Of a stretch of 64,000 nt of DNA, positions 22,885 to 32,569 are shown piece after piece. The translations under genes were made by a program, and so were the position numbers. The stretch spans positions 888,251,580 through 888,315,579 of the forward strand of contig NC_133658.1 in the NCBI RefSeq assembly GCF_037893015.1, given 5' to 3'. Each line of letters starts with the position of its first letter. Position 1 is the stretch's first letter. The notes under the pieces are model-generated. The model made no database searches. It saw only the letters and a list, made by a program, of their open reading frames with translations, and was not told the DNA's origin. The stretch is from Macrotis lagotis (Eukaryota > Chordata > Mammalia > Peramelemorphia > Peramelidae).

Positions 22885-23030
22885 GGAGGCAGCTAGGTGG
22901 CGCAGTGGACAGAGCACCCCTGGAGTCAGGAGTACCTGGGTTCAAATCCTGTCTCAAACACTTAATAATTACCTAGCTGTGTGGCCTTGGGCAAGCCACT
23001 TAACCCCATTGCCTTGCAAAAACCTTAAAA
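22885..23030 (+). mobile_element. Short marsupial SINE (WSINE1-like) nested in an older SINE
   Basis: Begins ggaggcagctaggtggcgca and ends in aaaaaccttaaaaaaaa. The HAL1-like copy at 23041 follows the A-tail. Confidence 0.92.
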
Positions 23031-23776
23031 AAAATACTTATGGGGGAGGAGCCAAGAGAAGCTCATGTCTTAGGTGCTCTCTCATAAAACTTCGAAACTC
23101 AGGACTCTAACTAAATTTTCAAGAGACAGAACCCACAGAGGGACCCAGTGAGGCAGTTCTCCTACTCAAGGTAACCTGGAAAAGAGCAGAAAGGCTCTGC
23201 TCCCCAGGGTCGGAGGGGTGGCCTGCCAGAGTGAAAGAGCTTCGGCCTCCCAGAGGCAGCCGAAGGGTGCTGGGAGCCATGGTTCACAGAAGGGGGGGGG
23301 GAGTTTCCTGATCTACGCCCCGGGGAGCACTGGGCACAACTTGGGGGAACAGTGGCAGGACCTCTGCCAGAGAGAGCGCGTGAAGCCCAGCCCTCAGAGC
23401 ACACAGCAAGCAGCAAGCAGCACAGCCTGGCCAAGGCAGTCCAGATCCAGGAAAAAGGGGCAGGTGGAGCTGGTAAGCAGGAGTCCCCAGGGCATGAGCC
23501 CATTGAGCTGAGGGAGGGGAGTGAAGAGAGACTGCAGAGCTCTGTCCTCTGCCTCTGGAACAGGATTCTGGGGTTCTGACCACATTTAGATCCTGATTGT
23601 AGTCTAGCCCCCCCCCATAGACCAGCATGGCCCCCCCACCTCAGCCCCGTGGCAGAGGGGGGTGCATATGGTCATTCATAGACCAGGAGGGAGGACAGAG
23701 CCTCACACACTGAGATCCTTGTGGGAGTATCCCAAAAGCTCAGGAAGCACCCCCAAAACAGGCTAAGGCTGGGAAA

Positions 23777-24858
23777 ATGAGCAAGCAGAGAAACAAGAAG
23801 AAGACCATTGAGAAATATTTTGCCTGTGAGCCCAAGAAGGACCAAAACACTCAGTCTGAAGATGAGGAAGCACAAGCTCCTGCATCTAAAGACTCTAAGA
23901 AAAACAGAAATTGGGCTCAGGCTATGACAGAGCTCAAAAAAGACTTTGAAAATCAAATGAGGGAGTTAGAAGAAAAACTTGGAAAAGAAATGAGAGAGAT
24001 GCAGGAAAAACATAAAAATGAAGTCAGCAGCTTAGTCAAGGAAATCCAAAAAAATGCTGAAGGAAATAGCATGCTAAAAACCAGCTTAGGTCAAATGGAT
24101 AAAACAGTTCAAAAAGTTATTGAGGAGAAGAATGCTTTAAAAAGCAGAATGGGCCAGATGGAAAAAGAGATAAGAAAGCTCTCTGAGGAAAATAAATCCT
24201 TCAGACAAAGAAGAGAACTCAGTGAGATTGCTGAATTTACAAGAAATTAGGACTCAATACTTCAAAACCAAAAGAATGAAAAATTAGAAGAAAATGTGAA
24301 ACACTCATTGAAAAAACAACTGATATGGAAAACAGATTTAGAAAAGATAATTAAAAAATTATTGTAATACCTGAAAGTCATCATCAGGAAAAGAGCCTTG
24401 ACATCATTTTCAAAGAATTACTACAGGAAAATTGTCCTGATATCCCAGAAGTGGAGGGCAAAATAGAAAAGGAGAGAATCCACAGATCCCTCCGAGAAAG
24501 AGATCCCAAAAAACCAACCCCAAGGAATATTATAGGCAAGTTCCAGAACTCCCAAGTCAAAGAGAAAATATTACAAGCAGCCAGAAGGACACAATTCAAA
24601 TACCATGGAGCTGCAATCAGGATCTCAGAGGACTTAGCAGCAACTACATAAAAGGTCGTAGGGCTTGGAATATAATATACTGGAAGGCAAAAGAGCTTGG
24701 GATGCAACCAAGAATCAACTAACCAGCAGAACTGAATGTCCTCTTCCAGGGAAAAAGATGGACTTTCAATGAACCAGGGGAATTTCAAATGTTCCTGTTG
24801 GAATGGCCAGAGCTGAACAGAAGGTTTGATCTTCAAATACAGGACTCAGGTGAAGCAT
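23777..24858 (+). pseudogene. L1-type ORF1 of copy A, broken
   Basis: Starts MSKQRNKKKTIEKYF, then a lysine/glutamate-rich coiled coil (about residues 40-150: ELEEKLGKEMREMQEKH), then the ORF1p central and C-terminal domains, recognisable by ERIHRSLRERDPKKPTPRNI and KILQAARRTQFK. ORF1p is the trimeric RNA-binding chaperone of L1. Breaks: TAG at 24248-24250, TAA at 24352-24354, TAA at 24649-24651 with an adjacent 1-base loss, and TAA near 24720. The second and third breaks are also in copy B. The C-terminus 'NRRFDLQIQDSG' is reached at about 24850. Confidence 0.85.
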
Positions 24859-25379
24859 AGAGATTGGAGGAGAAGGGGAAAATATGAGGGACTTAATGAT
24901 GATGAACTGCATGCATTCCTGTATAGAAAAATGACACTGATAATAGTCATATGAACCTTCTTAATTAACAGATCAGGTAGAAGGAGATTTTATAGATGAA
25001 ACACAGGAGAAAGCTGAATTTGAAGATAAAATATGGTGTAAAAATGGAATCAATAGAATAAAAGGAAAATGTAATGGGAGAAAGAAAAAGGAGAGGGGGA
25101 ATAGGCCAAGATATTTCATATAATAAGATTTTTCTTTATTAAAATGAGCTATTGCAATGATTTGGAAGGGGGGAGGCAAGAGGGAATGAGGGAACCTTTG
25201 CTCTCATCAGAGGTGGCTAGGAGAGGAAACAGCATATATAATCAATGGGGTATACACATCTAGAGTAAGAAGGAGAGAAGGGGGACAGGGGGAAGGGGGG
25301 GATGTGAGTGATGGAGGAGAAGATGGATCATGGGGGGAGAGTGGTCAGATATAACACATTTTCTTTTGTACTTCTTGTA

Positions 25380-25545
25380 AGGGGCTGGGATTGGATGGCC
25401 TGTCCAGGACCATAGGGCCAGGTAGATGCTGGGCCTAAGGGGTGGTATGGGGGCTCAGGGCCTAAGGGGTGATATGGGGGCTTGGGACCTCTTGGCCCCA
25501 GGGCCAGGGATCTGTCTGCTGTGCTACTCAGTGACCCTACAGCAG
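25380..25545 (-). repeat. Antisense SINE-derived block 1 in copy A
   Basis: Strongly diverged antisense SINE ('gggattggatggcctgtcca', '...ccagggccagggatctgtct'), with an internal ~30 bp duplication (gcctaaggggtg at about 25433 and 25461). The same block is at 36593-36740 in copy B and at 39690-39845 in copy C. Confidence 0.75.
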
Positions 25546-25739
25546 AGTCAGAGTGAAAGGAGAGAGAAAATAGAGTACATGGTAGTGGAGAAGTACGAAG
25601 GGAGTTGCGATCAGCAATGGCAACAGTGGAAAAATATGGAAGTAACTTTTGTGATGGACTTATCATAAAGAATGTGATCCACCTGCGACAGGGTTGGTGG
25701 TGTTGGAACACAGACTGAAGCACATTTTTTATTATTATT

Positions 25740-25890
25740 ATTTTTTGGGGGGGGGTTCAGGGCAAATGGGGCTGGGTGGCCTGCCTGGGGCTGCATAGCA
25801 GGGTGATTATTGGGTGTCTGGGGCTGGATTTGGACCTGGGTGATCCTGGCTCAAGGGCCAGTGCTCTGTCTGCCACTCAGCCGCCCCTAC
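25740..25890 (-). repeat. Antisense SINE-derived block 2 in copy A, A-to-G rich
   Basis: Aligns end to end with the antisense short SINE, but with ttaag changed to ctggg, cccaagg to cctgggg, and ttaagtgt to ttgggtgt. My hand count is about 16 A-to-G changes against about 3 T-to-C. Also present in copy B (36245-36395), absent from copy C. Confidence 0.8.
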
Positions 25891-25934
25891 TATTATTACT
25901 ATTTTATTTTATTTTGGGTCTTTTTTTTCTTCTT

Positions 25935-26080
25935 TTGGTTTTTGCAGGGCAGTGGGGTTGGGGTGGCTTGCATGTCACACAGTTGGGTGAATGTTGGGTG
26001 TATGGAACCAGATTTGGGCTTGGGTGCTCCTGGCTCCAGGGTTGGTGCTCCATCCACTGCATCACCTGGCTATACCTACA
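25935..26080 (-). repeat. Antisense SINE-derived block 3 in copy A, A-to-G rich
   Basis: Antisense SINE with gcaaggcaatgg changed to gcagggcagtgg, ttaag to ttgggg, and tttgaaccc to tttgggctt. About 15 A-to-G changes by hand count. Counterpart in copy B at 36055-36200, about 88% similar. Confidence 0.8.
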
Positions 26081-26260
26081 ATTATTACTATTTTTTTAAT
26101 TTTGATTTTAATTTTTTTCTCTCCCCTTTATCGCTCAAGCGAGTCTATGATTTTTTGGGGGAGGGGGTATTTTGTTTACTCTTAAACAAGTATATTTTAT
26201 TAATGTATAAAAAAACCATTATTTGTACAAAAATGAGAATAAATAAATATTAAATTAAAA

Positions 26261-26312
26261 AATACTTAGCTATGTGACCTCGGATAAGTTACTTGCCTTG
26301 CAAAAATAAATT
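26261..26312 (+). mobile_element. Older SINE, right part (split)
   Basis: Continues the SINE of 22795-22884: 'acttagctatgtgacctcgg', then 'gttacttgccttgcaaaaat'. Confidence 0.75.
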
Positions 26313-27716
26313 TTTTTTTTCTTATTTCATGTGTTTTTTGGGGGGTAATATGGTAAGTAGGAAAATGTTTTACATGACTTCACATGTTCTCAAATATTAT
26401 CAAATTGCTTGCCTTCTTAAGGAGGGGAAGGGGAGAATAGGAGGCCGTAGAAATCCATTAATGTCCCTTTAGTGCTGCTTGGTCTCCCAGGAATATCGTT
26501 TCCCAGTTTGCAACAAATGGATAATACTGTTCATCCTTACTTACAAGGAGCCCTCCTAAATAAGCCATATATTCATCATGATAATAGGCACATTTCCAAA
26601 GTTGATATACCTCCTTCCACTGACAAGTTTTTATACCAATGTCTTTAGATAGGTCTTCCTGGCTCCAAAACTGATCAAAATAAATCCCTGATTTTGTGCC
26701 ATTAGAGCAACCCCAAGAATAGCTAATATATCTAGTGATGTTCTTTAAATTATTCTGGCCAGACTGGTATAAACATAGTCACCCTGAACTGACTCAGTCA
26801 TATGCTGCTGGTGCTTCTCTCCTCTGGCCCAGAAATCTGTGCCACAGTGCACCTCTCTACCAGGAACTGAGAATCTAGGCCAGACCCAGGGGGGACTGGC
26901 ACCCAAGGCCAGTTCTCAAACTGCTGTGAACCACTTAAAATCCAACAGTTAGCCACACCAAAAGACTGGCCAATGACTTCTGTCAGTTAGATTCTCCTCC
27001 CACCATTATTAATATCCTGTTCTCTAAATCAGAGATAGGACTCTCCCTAGAAAGGATATATAGACTCGTGTGGGATATAATCATGCCACCCTCCTTTTCT
27101 CTCGATGGAGAGCATCTTTACCCTGCCTCTCCTCCTCCTCTCCATAAGGAGTGGGACATAAGGAGGGGTGCCACGCTTAGAGAATCAGAGGGAAGTTATA
27201 GATACAGATCCCCTGTACACGTAGGCGAGAGATGGTGGAGATGAATTCATCCAGTGTCTCTCCTTTCTTTTCTCCTTTGAAGATATGTGATCCAGTGTCC
27301 TTCTGCACCTCCTGAACCCGTTCCAAAATCTCCAACTCAGGTGATTTGTTGAGACCTTCTATTCTGGTAAAGAAACTGCTTAACATTTTACTCAGATCAA
27401 ACACCTGTTTTCACCACAAGATAAGGAGATTCTGGAGCTTATTACATTTACATTTGGCCTTACTCACTGTCCTACTAACATACATTCTTCACTTTAACAC
27501 ACTAACCCTCCATCAGTGTTTTACTACTGGAGCAAATTCCACTGAGAATTACCACATTAACTTAAGCTTGTAACAGTCTTAATCTTTCGCTCTCATTACA
27601 ATAATGAATTTTTCCCCAAAACATATTCCAACATTTTCCTTTTCCTTATCTGACTCATATTCCTTTCCCTCAATCAGACTTTGAGACTAGAATTATACTA
27701 AGAATTTCCCATTCTT

Positions 27717-27879
27717 GGGGCAGCTAGGTGGCGCAGTGGATAGAGCACCAGCTCTGGTGTACCTCAGGGACAAGGAATACCTGAGTTCAAATCCAGCCTC
27801 AGACACTTAATAATTACCTAGATATGTGGCCTTGGGCAAGCCACTTAACCCCATTGCTTTGCAAAAAAAAAAAAAAAAA
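27717..27879 (+). mobile_element. Short marsupial SINE (WSINE1-like), young
   Basis: Sense copy with a perfect 17 bp duplication aagaatttcccattctt at 27700-27716 and 27880-27896, and an uninterrupted 19-base A-tail. It has an unusual extra internal segment (gtgtacctcagggacaagga). Confidence 0.97.
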
Positions 27880-28963
27880 AAGAATTTCCCATTCTTCTTC
27901 TTACCTAAATATCCCCTCTAACATAAAACTAAGGAAACTTAATTCCTGTCTTAACATGTAGCTGATTGCAGGTGTCGGAGCCACACATCTAACCTATTTG
28001 GCTATTAAATCCAATTCACCTAAAACTCCTTTCTTAGATTTGCTTATCATTTTACTATAAAGATCCAGGACATCAAAAGAAAATTCCTTTATAAATATAA
28101 TTATTGAATATTAGTGTCCAGGCAGAGGTGATGTGGCTAGTGTCAAATGTCTTAGGCCAGATTTATTTTACAGGTGAGACATAATCCATATGTCACTTTG
28201 GGGAAATCAAGTCAAAAGGATCCAGTCTGAGGCCATACTGAAAAGCTGTCCCTTTGACTGTACATCCCTGTTACCTGACATCTTCAGCCTCCAAGAATAA
28301 CTCATTGACCCAGTAATACTTCCTTTTTGCCATCCTGGTATCTGACATAAAAAGAAAAAATTGATTAAAAGTCTCATGATCTAAAAATAGTTGTTTTACC
28401 TTATTAGAATTTCTAGTGAGTTCAACTTGAAAATTCCAATTATAGTCTTAATGGGGTTCCAATTAATGAACCCTCTACCTAAAGCTCTGAGTGCCCTTCC
28501 TGGGTCCTTGCTAAAACCAGTGTCAGTGTTCTGGTATTCTAACTATGACTAGCCCTACAAGGCCTCATCTCCTACCTTTTTCTGAGGCCTCCGATTTCCA
28601 GACTCACATCCCTTTGTATGAAATCATATCAACTCCATCTCTATATAGAGATGGTATATCAGATTCCCCTTGGCTAGAGAACCTTCCTTCTAGCCTGTTG
28701 TATTTTACAACAAATAAAGGCCTCCTTTGGCCAGGAGATTGCTTATCATCTCTTAAATTCTCACATACCAATTAGGCTCATATTACATAGCTGCTTTTAC
28801 TTCAAAGCAAAACAACCAGTTTTGGAATATATATACATATAGAAAATATTCCCAATTCACATATAGCTAGAAACTTCTATACATAAACTTGTTTGGACAC
28901 TAGCCATTAGACATTAGCACTAGCTGCTAGACATTTAGACATTAGCATACAAATTATTATTTT

Positions 28964-29106
28964 TGTTTTTGCAGGGTAATTGGAGTTAAGTGACTTGCCC
29001 AAGGCCACACAAGTAATCATTAAGTGTCTGAGGTCACATTTGAACTCAGGTCCTCCTGACTCCAGGGCCAGTACTCTATCCACTGCTCCAGCTGGCTGCC
29101 CCCTAC
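28964..29106 (-). mobile_element. Short marsupial SINE (WSINE1-like)
   Basis: Antisense copy; flanking 'catacaaattattatt' (about 28948) and 'catacgaattgttatt' (about 29107) form an imperfect duplication. Confidence 0.9.
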
Positions 29107-30264
29107 CATACGAATTGTTATTCAGAATTCTTTAAAACCATTAGAACATCTTAGGTGATTTTAAATTTCCAACATGTGTTATTAATTCCAATATAACAAA
29201 ACAGCAATAGGAATAACACACAAATTACTTCCATTATTATATTATTTATAAACCCACAGATCTATCCCAGAAGGGGTCATAATTTTTGATATTTCCCTTA
29301 TTGCCCTTCAAAGCAATCACATGATAATCCCAGGCTTTAACAGTACAGTATTTAAATAACTTGTATATTCATAAGAGATAACCAAATATTGTAAATATTA
29401 TCTCTTTGCAGTTACAAAAGAATATCACATAACTGATAAATACATCTGATTCATCAATAAATTACCTTACAGCGGAACCACATAATTGTTATTTGTTCAG
29501 TCATCCATCAGAGCCCCCCACATCAGCTATCTGCAGTTACCACAAGAGAAGTCCACATTCTTGACTTCTTTAAAATTAAATATACATTATTCATTTGCAA
29601 TAAACATAAGATTCTTATGTAAACATCTCATTCCTCCTTAGTACAGTAGCAAATGAATATCCCACTATCTTTGCATTTTTATCTTCCAGAATCCAATCTC
29701 ATACATTGTAATACATCAAAAAAACCCAATGCAATTACAGTTAAACTTTCCAACAGTTTAGTTTGATAAAAAGCTTTAGAGTACCTTATACAGAGAATCC
29801 AGCACTCACATTCCAAAAGCTCCATCCAAGATAAAAATACAATTGTTAGCATTAGGCTTGACATTAAAATGAGAGTTTTTTTCCCCAAAGAGAACAGTAA
29901 ATACCCCTGATAACATCAGTATTTTTCTTTTTAGTTAACCCAATACCACTTTCCTTTAACTCAAAGGTGTTATAGCAGAGTTTAAAATCCCAAACCACTT
30001 TAAAAATCCAAGTTATTTAATTCCTCCCATTCTGTACAAATTTATCAGAATATAACAACACTAATAATCCTCTTTTAAAACCCTCAGAGTGATTCCCCAA
30101 ACTCCAATTCAGAAACATTAAAAACAGTTAAGAATCAGGAATGCAGCATGTGACCATGTGATCAGAGCAGAGATACTCCTTAAACATGATTTCCTTTCAA
30201 TAACTGTGTCTCCCAATCCCTGGATTTTGTATTTTCTTCTTTTCCCAATCATAGATCACACCTA

Positions 30265-30398
30265 TGGGAAATGGGGTTAAGTGACTTGCCCAAGGCCACA
30301 CAGCTAGGGAATTCTTAAGTGTCTGAGACTGGATTTGAACCCAGGTACTCCTAACTCCAGGGTCGGTGCTCTACCCACTGTGCCACCTAGCTGCCCCT
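30265..30398 (-). mobile_element. Short marsupial SINE (WSINE1-like), tail lost
   Basis: Antisense copy lacking the T-run and the 'gcaaggc' segment; starts directly at 'aatggggttaagtgacttgc'. Confidence 0.88.
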
Positions 30399-30710
30399 AG
30401 ACTCAAACACTTGAAATCTCCCCAGTTGGGCACACCTCAGCTGAACTCAGTTTAGAGTTCAAGTCTTAATAAGATGGTGGATGGGATCAAGACTACCACA
30501 TGTCCAACCTACCACCCCTTCCCCTAACCCAGGGAGAAAACATGGGATCTTTTCCAATGATAAGAATAAGAAATCTTCCCTCCTATAACTCTTCAAGCTT
30601 TCCTTTTTTTCTCCTTAAGAATCCCCTTCCCCTTTTCTCTTTAACTCTGCACACCAGCCTAGCTACCATTGGCTCAGTGAGGGAGGGGCTGATCTACACA
30701 AGGACTGCAG

Positions 30711-30808
30711 ACTTACTTCCAGACTTACTTCCTCCTCACCCACCTTCTGAAATTCCTCTTACTTCCAGACTTACTTCCTTCTCCCCCACCTTCTGAAACT
30801 CCTCAGCC
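30711..30808. repeat. Two-copy ~50 bp tandem duplication
   Basis: 'ccagacttacttcctcctca' with 'cccaccttctgaaattcctc' is followed by 'ccagacttacttccttctcc' with 'cccaccttctgaaactcctc'. Confidence 0.85.
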
Positions 30809-31441
30809 CGACTTCCAGGTCCCCCAGTTTAAAACTTAGACAGAGACCCCAGACCCTGAAATAACTAACACAGTATTTACACAAGACAGGACATAGAACA
30901 AACATACACACTCCTGCACAGGAACATTCAAATGCACTCATACATCAGACTGAATCCAATTGGTTTCCTTCCTTCTACTTGCTGACCCTGTGGTTCCCTT
31001 CCCTGGAAAGTCTGGAGGCATCCTTTCCTCTTTAAGATTTTGTGGAAATTCCTGGAGACCAAATCCAAACCCCACTCCTTCAGGGCACTCTATTATCCTC
31101 TGGGCTCTCCTTCACTGGCATTTTCCATCAAGTATTTTAGGACTGTCTATCATTAGATAGACCTCTCACCTGGAGGACTTCTCAGCCAGTCCAGGTTCTG
31201 GCCACCAACACCACCCTAGAGATCTACCTCTAACCTCGGTTCTACCCCCAAACATTTTAATCACTTTTGGCTCCAAACCCAGGCCAATCTTCCCAGAAAT
31301 TGCGGAGACATTTCTCCAGCAAAGAACACCAAGAAAGTGTGCTTGAAAATCAAGTCATTTGAGTGCATTATTTTCTTGTTTTCTTCCTGGAAAATACCAA
31401 GTAAAGAGATTTACATTAATATTGGCGACGAGTACCAAAAT

Positions 31442-32455
31442 TGTTATAAATGGCTGGTGAATACTTAGTCCAGAGTGATTAAAATGTTTTTTATTAATAT
31501 TTTATTTGTTTTACAATTATATACAATAATAGTTTCTACCTATCATTTTCTGTAAGGTTTTGAATTTTACAATTTTTCTTCCACCCTCCCTTCCTTCTCC
31601 CTCATCCCTGCACAGAAGGCAGTCTGTTAATCTTTAGATTGTTTCCATGATATACGTTGATCAAAATTGAATGTGTTTGGAGAGAAATCATATCCTTGAG
31701 GAGAAAATAAAATATTAGAGATAGCATAATTTAGTACATAAGACACTTTAAAAAAAATTAAAGTCTTTGTTTAAACTGCCCAATTCTTTCCTGGGTGCAG
31801 ATGCTATTCACCTTCGTAGGTGCTCTAAAATTGTCCCTGATTATTGCATTGATGGAATGAGCAAGTCCATTAAGGTTGATCATCACCCCCATGTTGCTGT
31901 TAAAGTATACAATGTTCCAGTTCTGCTCATCTCTATCAACATTAGTTCATACAAGTTTTTCCAGGCTTCTCTGAAATTCCATCCCTCTTGGTTTCTAATA
32001 GAACAATAGTGTTCCATAACATATCTATATCACAATTTGTTCAGCCATTCCCCTCCAATTCTTTGCTACCACAAACAGGGCTGATGGTTTTTTTTATTAG
32101 GATATCTTAACAAAATGGCACATCTCCCTCATGATGGGAGAGAGGGGCAAGGAAATCCCAAAATGCAAGGTCTTTTATGCACTTTTGAAAGGCATTGCTC
32201 CTGCCCCCTCATGCCAATCATAGGCTGGGGTCACAATCTAAGTGGACCAATCTAAGTGACCCCCCCATTATACTAATGAACAAGAACAGCTATCTCCTTG
32301 AACTTATGCAAAGGAGAAGGTCAAGACTAAGCTAACTTAAAAACAGGTGGGCCAGTTTTTGAGTAAATGGAGGCTAAATCTTTTATCTTAACTCAATACC
32401 TGCCCATAGACAACAATATAAGCAGGCCTAGTCTTTGTAATGTAAACTAACAATC
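31442..32455 (-). mobile_element. LTR-like element 1 (solo or 5' LTR), minus strand, with L1 inserted
   Basis: On the minus strand the element starts near TGTTAGTTTACATTACAAAG (about 32455) and ends ...CCATTTATAACA (31442), the TG...CA termini of retroviral LTRs. It has an AATAAA signal near its end (minus strand of 31480-31485). It is homologous in the same order to 53844-54870: 'cagagtgattaaaatg', 'atggcacatctc', 'ggtcttttatgcac', 'aggctggggtc'. Without the L1 insert it is about 410 bp. Confidence 0.7.
31490..32088 (-). mobile_element. L1 3' end, antisense, inserted in LTR 1
   Basis: Reversed L1 3' region: 'cacagaaggcagtctgttaa', 'ttccaggcttctctgaaatt', 'ttctaatagaacaatagtgt', ending 'ctaccacaaacagggctgat'. 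Confidence 0.85.
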
Positions 32456-32569
32456 CTCCCCTTCACATTCTTGTGGAACCCAAGCACCTTCACATTCCTC
32501 ATAGTAATATAATCAGATGCATTCAGAAGTGGTCAGATAGCAAAACTCAAAAGAAAAGTTGATAATGCT

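Larger units (their letters stand above)
23041..26256 (+). mobile_element. HAL1-like ORF1-only L1 derivative, copy A (near full length)
   Basis: The element runs from 'tgggggaggagccaagagaa' (L1-type 5' UTR start) to an AATAAATA-containing A/T tail. A 12 bp repeat, aaaaaatactta, flanks it (23029-23040 and 26257-26268). It contains a GC-rich 5' UTR (23041-23776), an L1 ORF1 (23777-24840, broken), about 540 bp of purine-rich 3' sequence, then three antisense SINE-derived blocks and a unique 3' end. No ORF2, endonuclease or reverse transcriptase is present. Half-L1 (HAL1) elements of this design are known in mammals and depend on L1 proteins in trans. Copies B (35873-38641) and C (39503-42292) are related. 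Confidence 0.88.
26313..31441 (-). other. Possible decayed endogenous-retrovirus interior; no gene seen
   Basis: This 5 kb stretch contains three short SINEs but otherwise no LINE. Its right edge abuts an LTR-like element (31442-32455, minus strand). Just inside, the minus strand reads attttggtactcgtcgcc, which resembles the primer-binding-site region after a gammaretrovirus-type LTR. A minus-strand frame at 27177-27404 (75 codons) and an open run at about 26480-26770 look protein-like but I could not assign them. No second LTR is visible near 26.3 kb, so a provirus is not established. Confidence 0.35.

Noticed and set aside
24384..24836. 150-codon antisense frame conserved in copies A and B (also 37259-37711)
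   Set aside because: It is the antisense shadow of the L1 ORF1 region. Equal length follows from the recent common source of A and B; copy C does not keep it.
25776..26253. Hydrophobic, tyrosine/phenylalanine-rich frames (107-147 codons) resembling membrane proteins, also in copy B
   Set aside because: They cross antisense SINE blocks and T-rich stretches of the HAL1-like tail in overlapping frames; the composition is that of the repeat.
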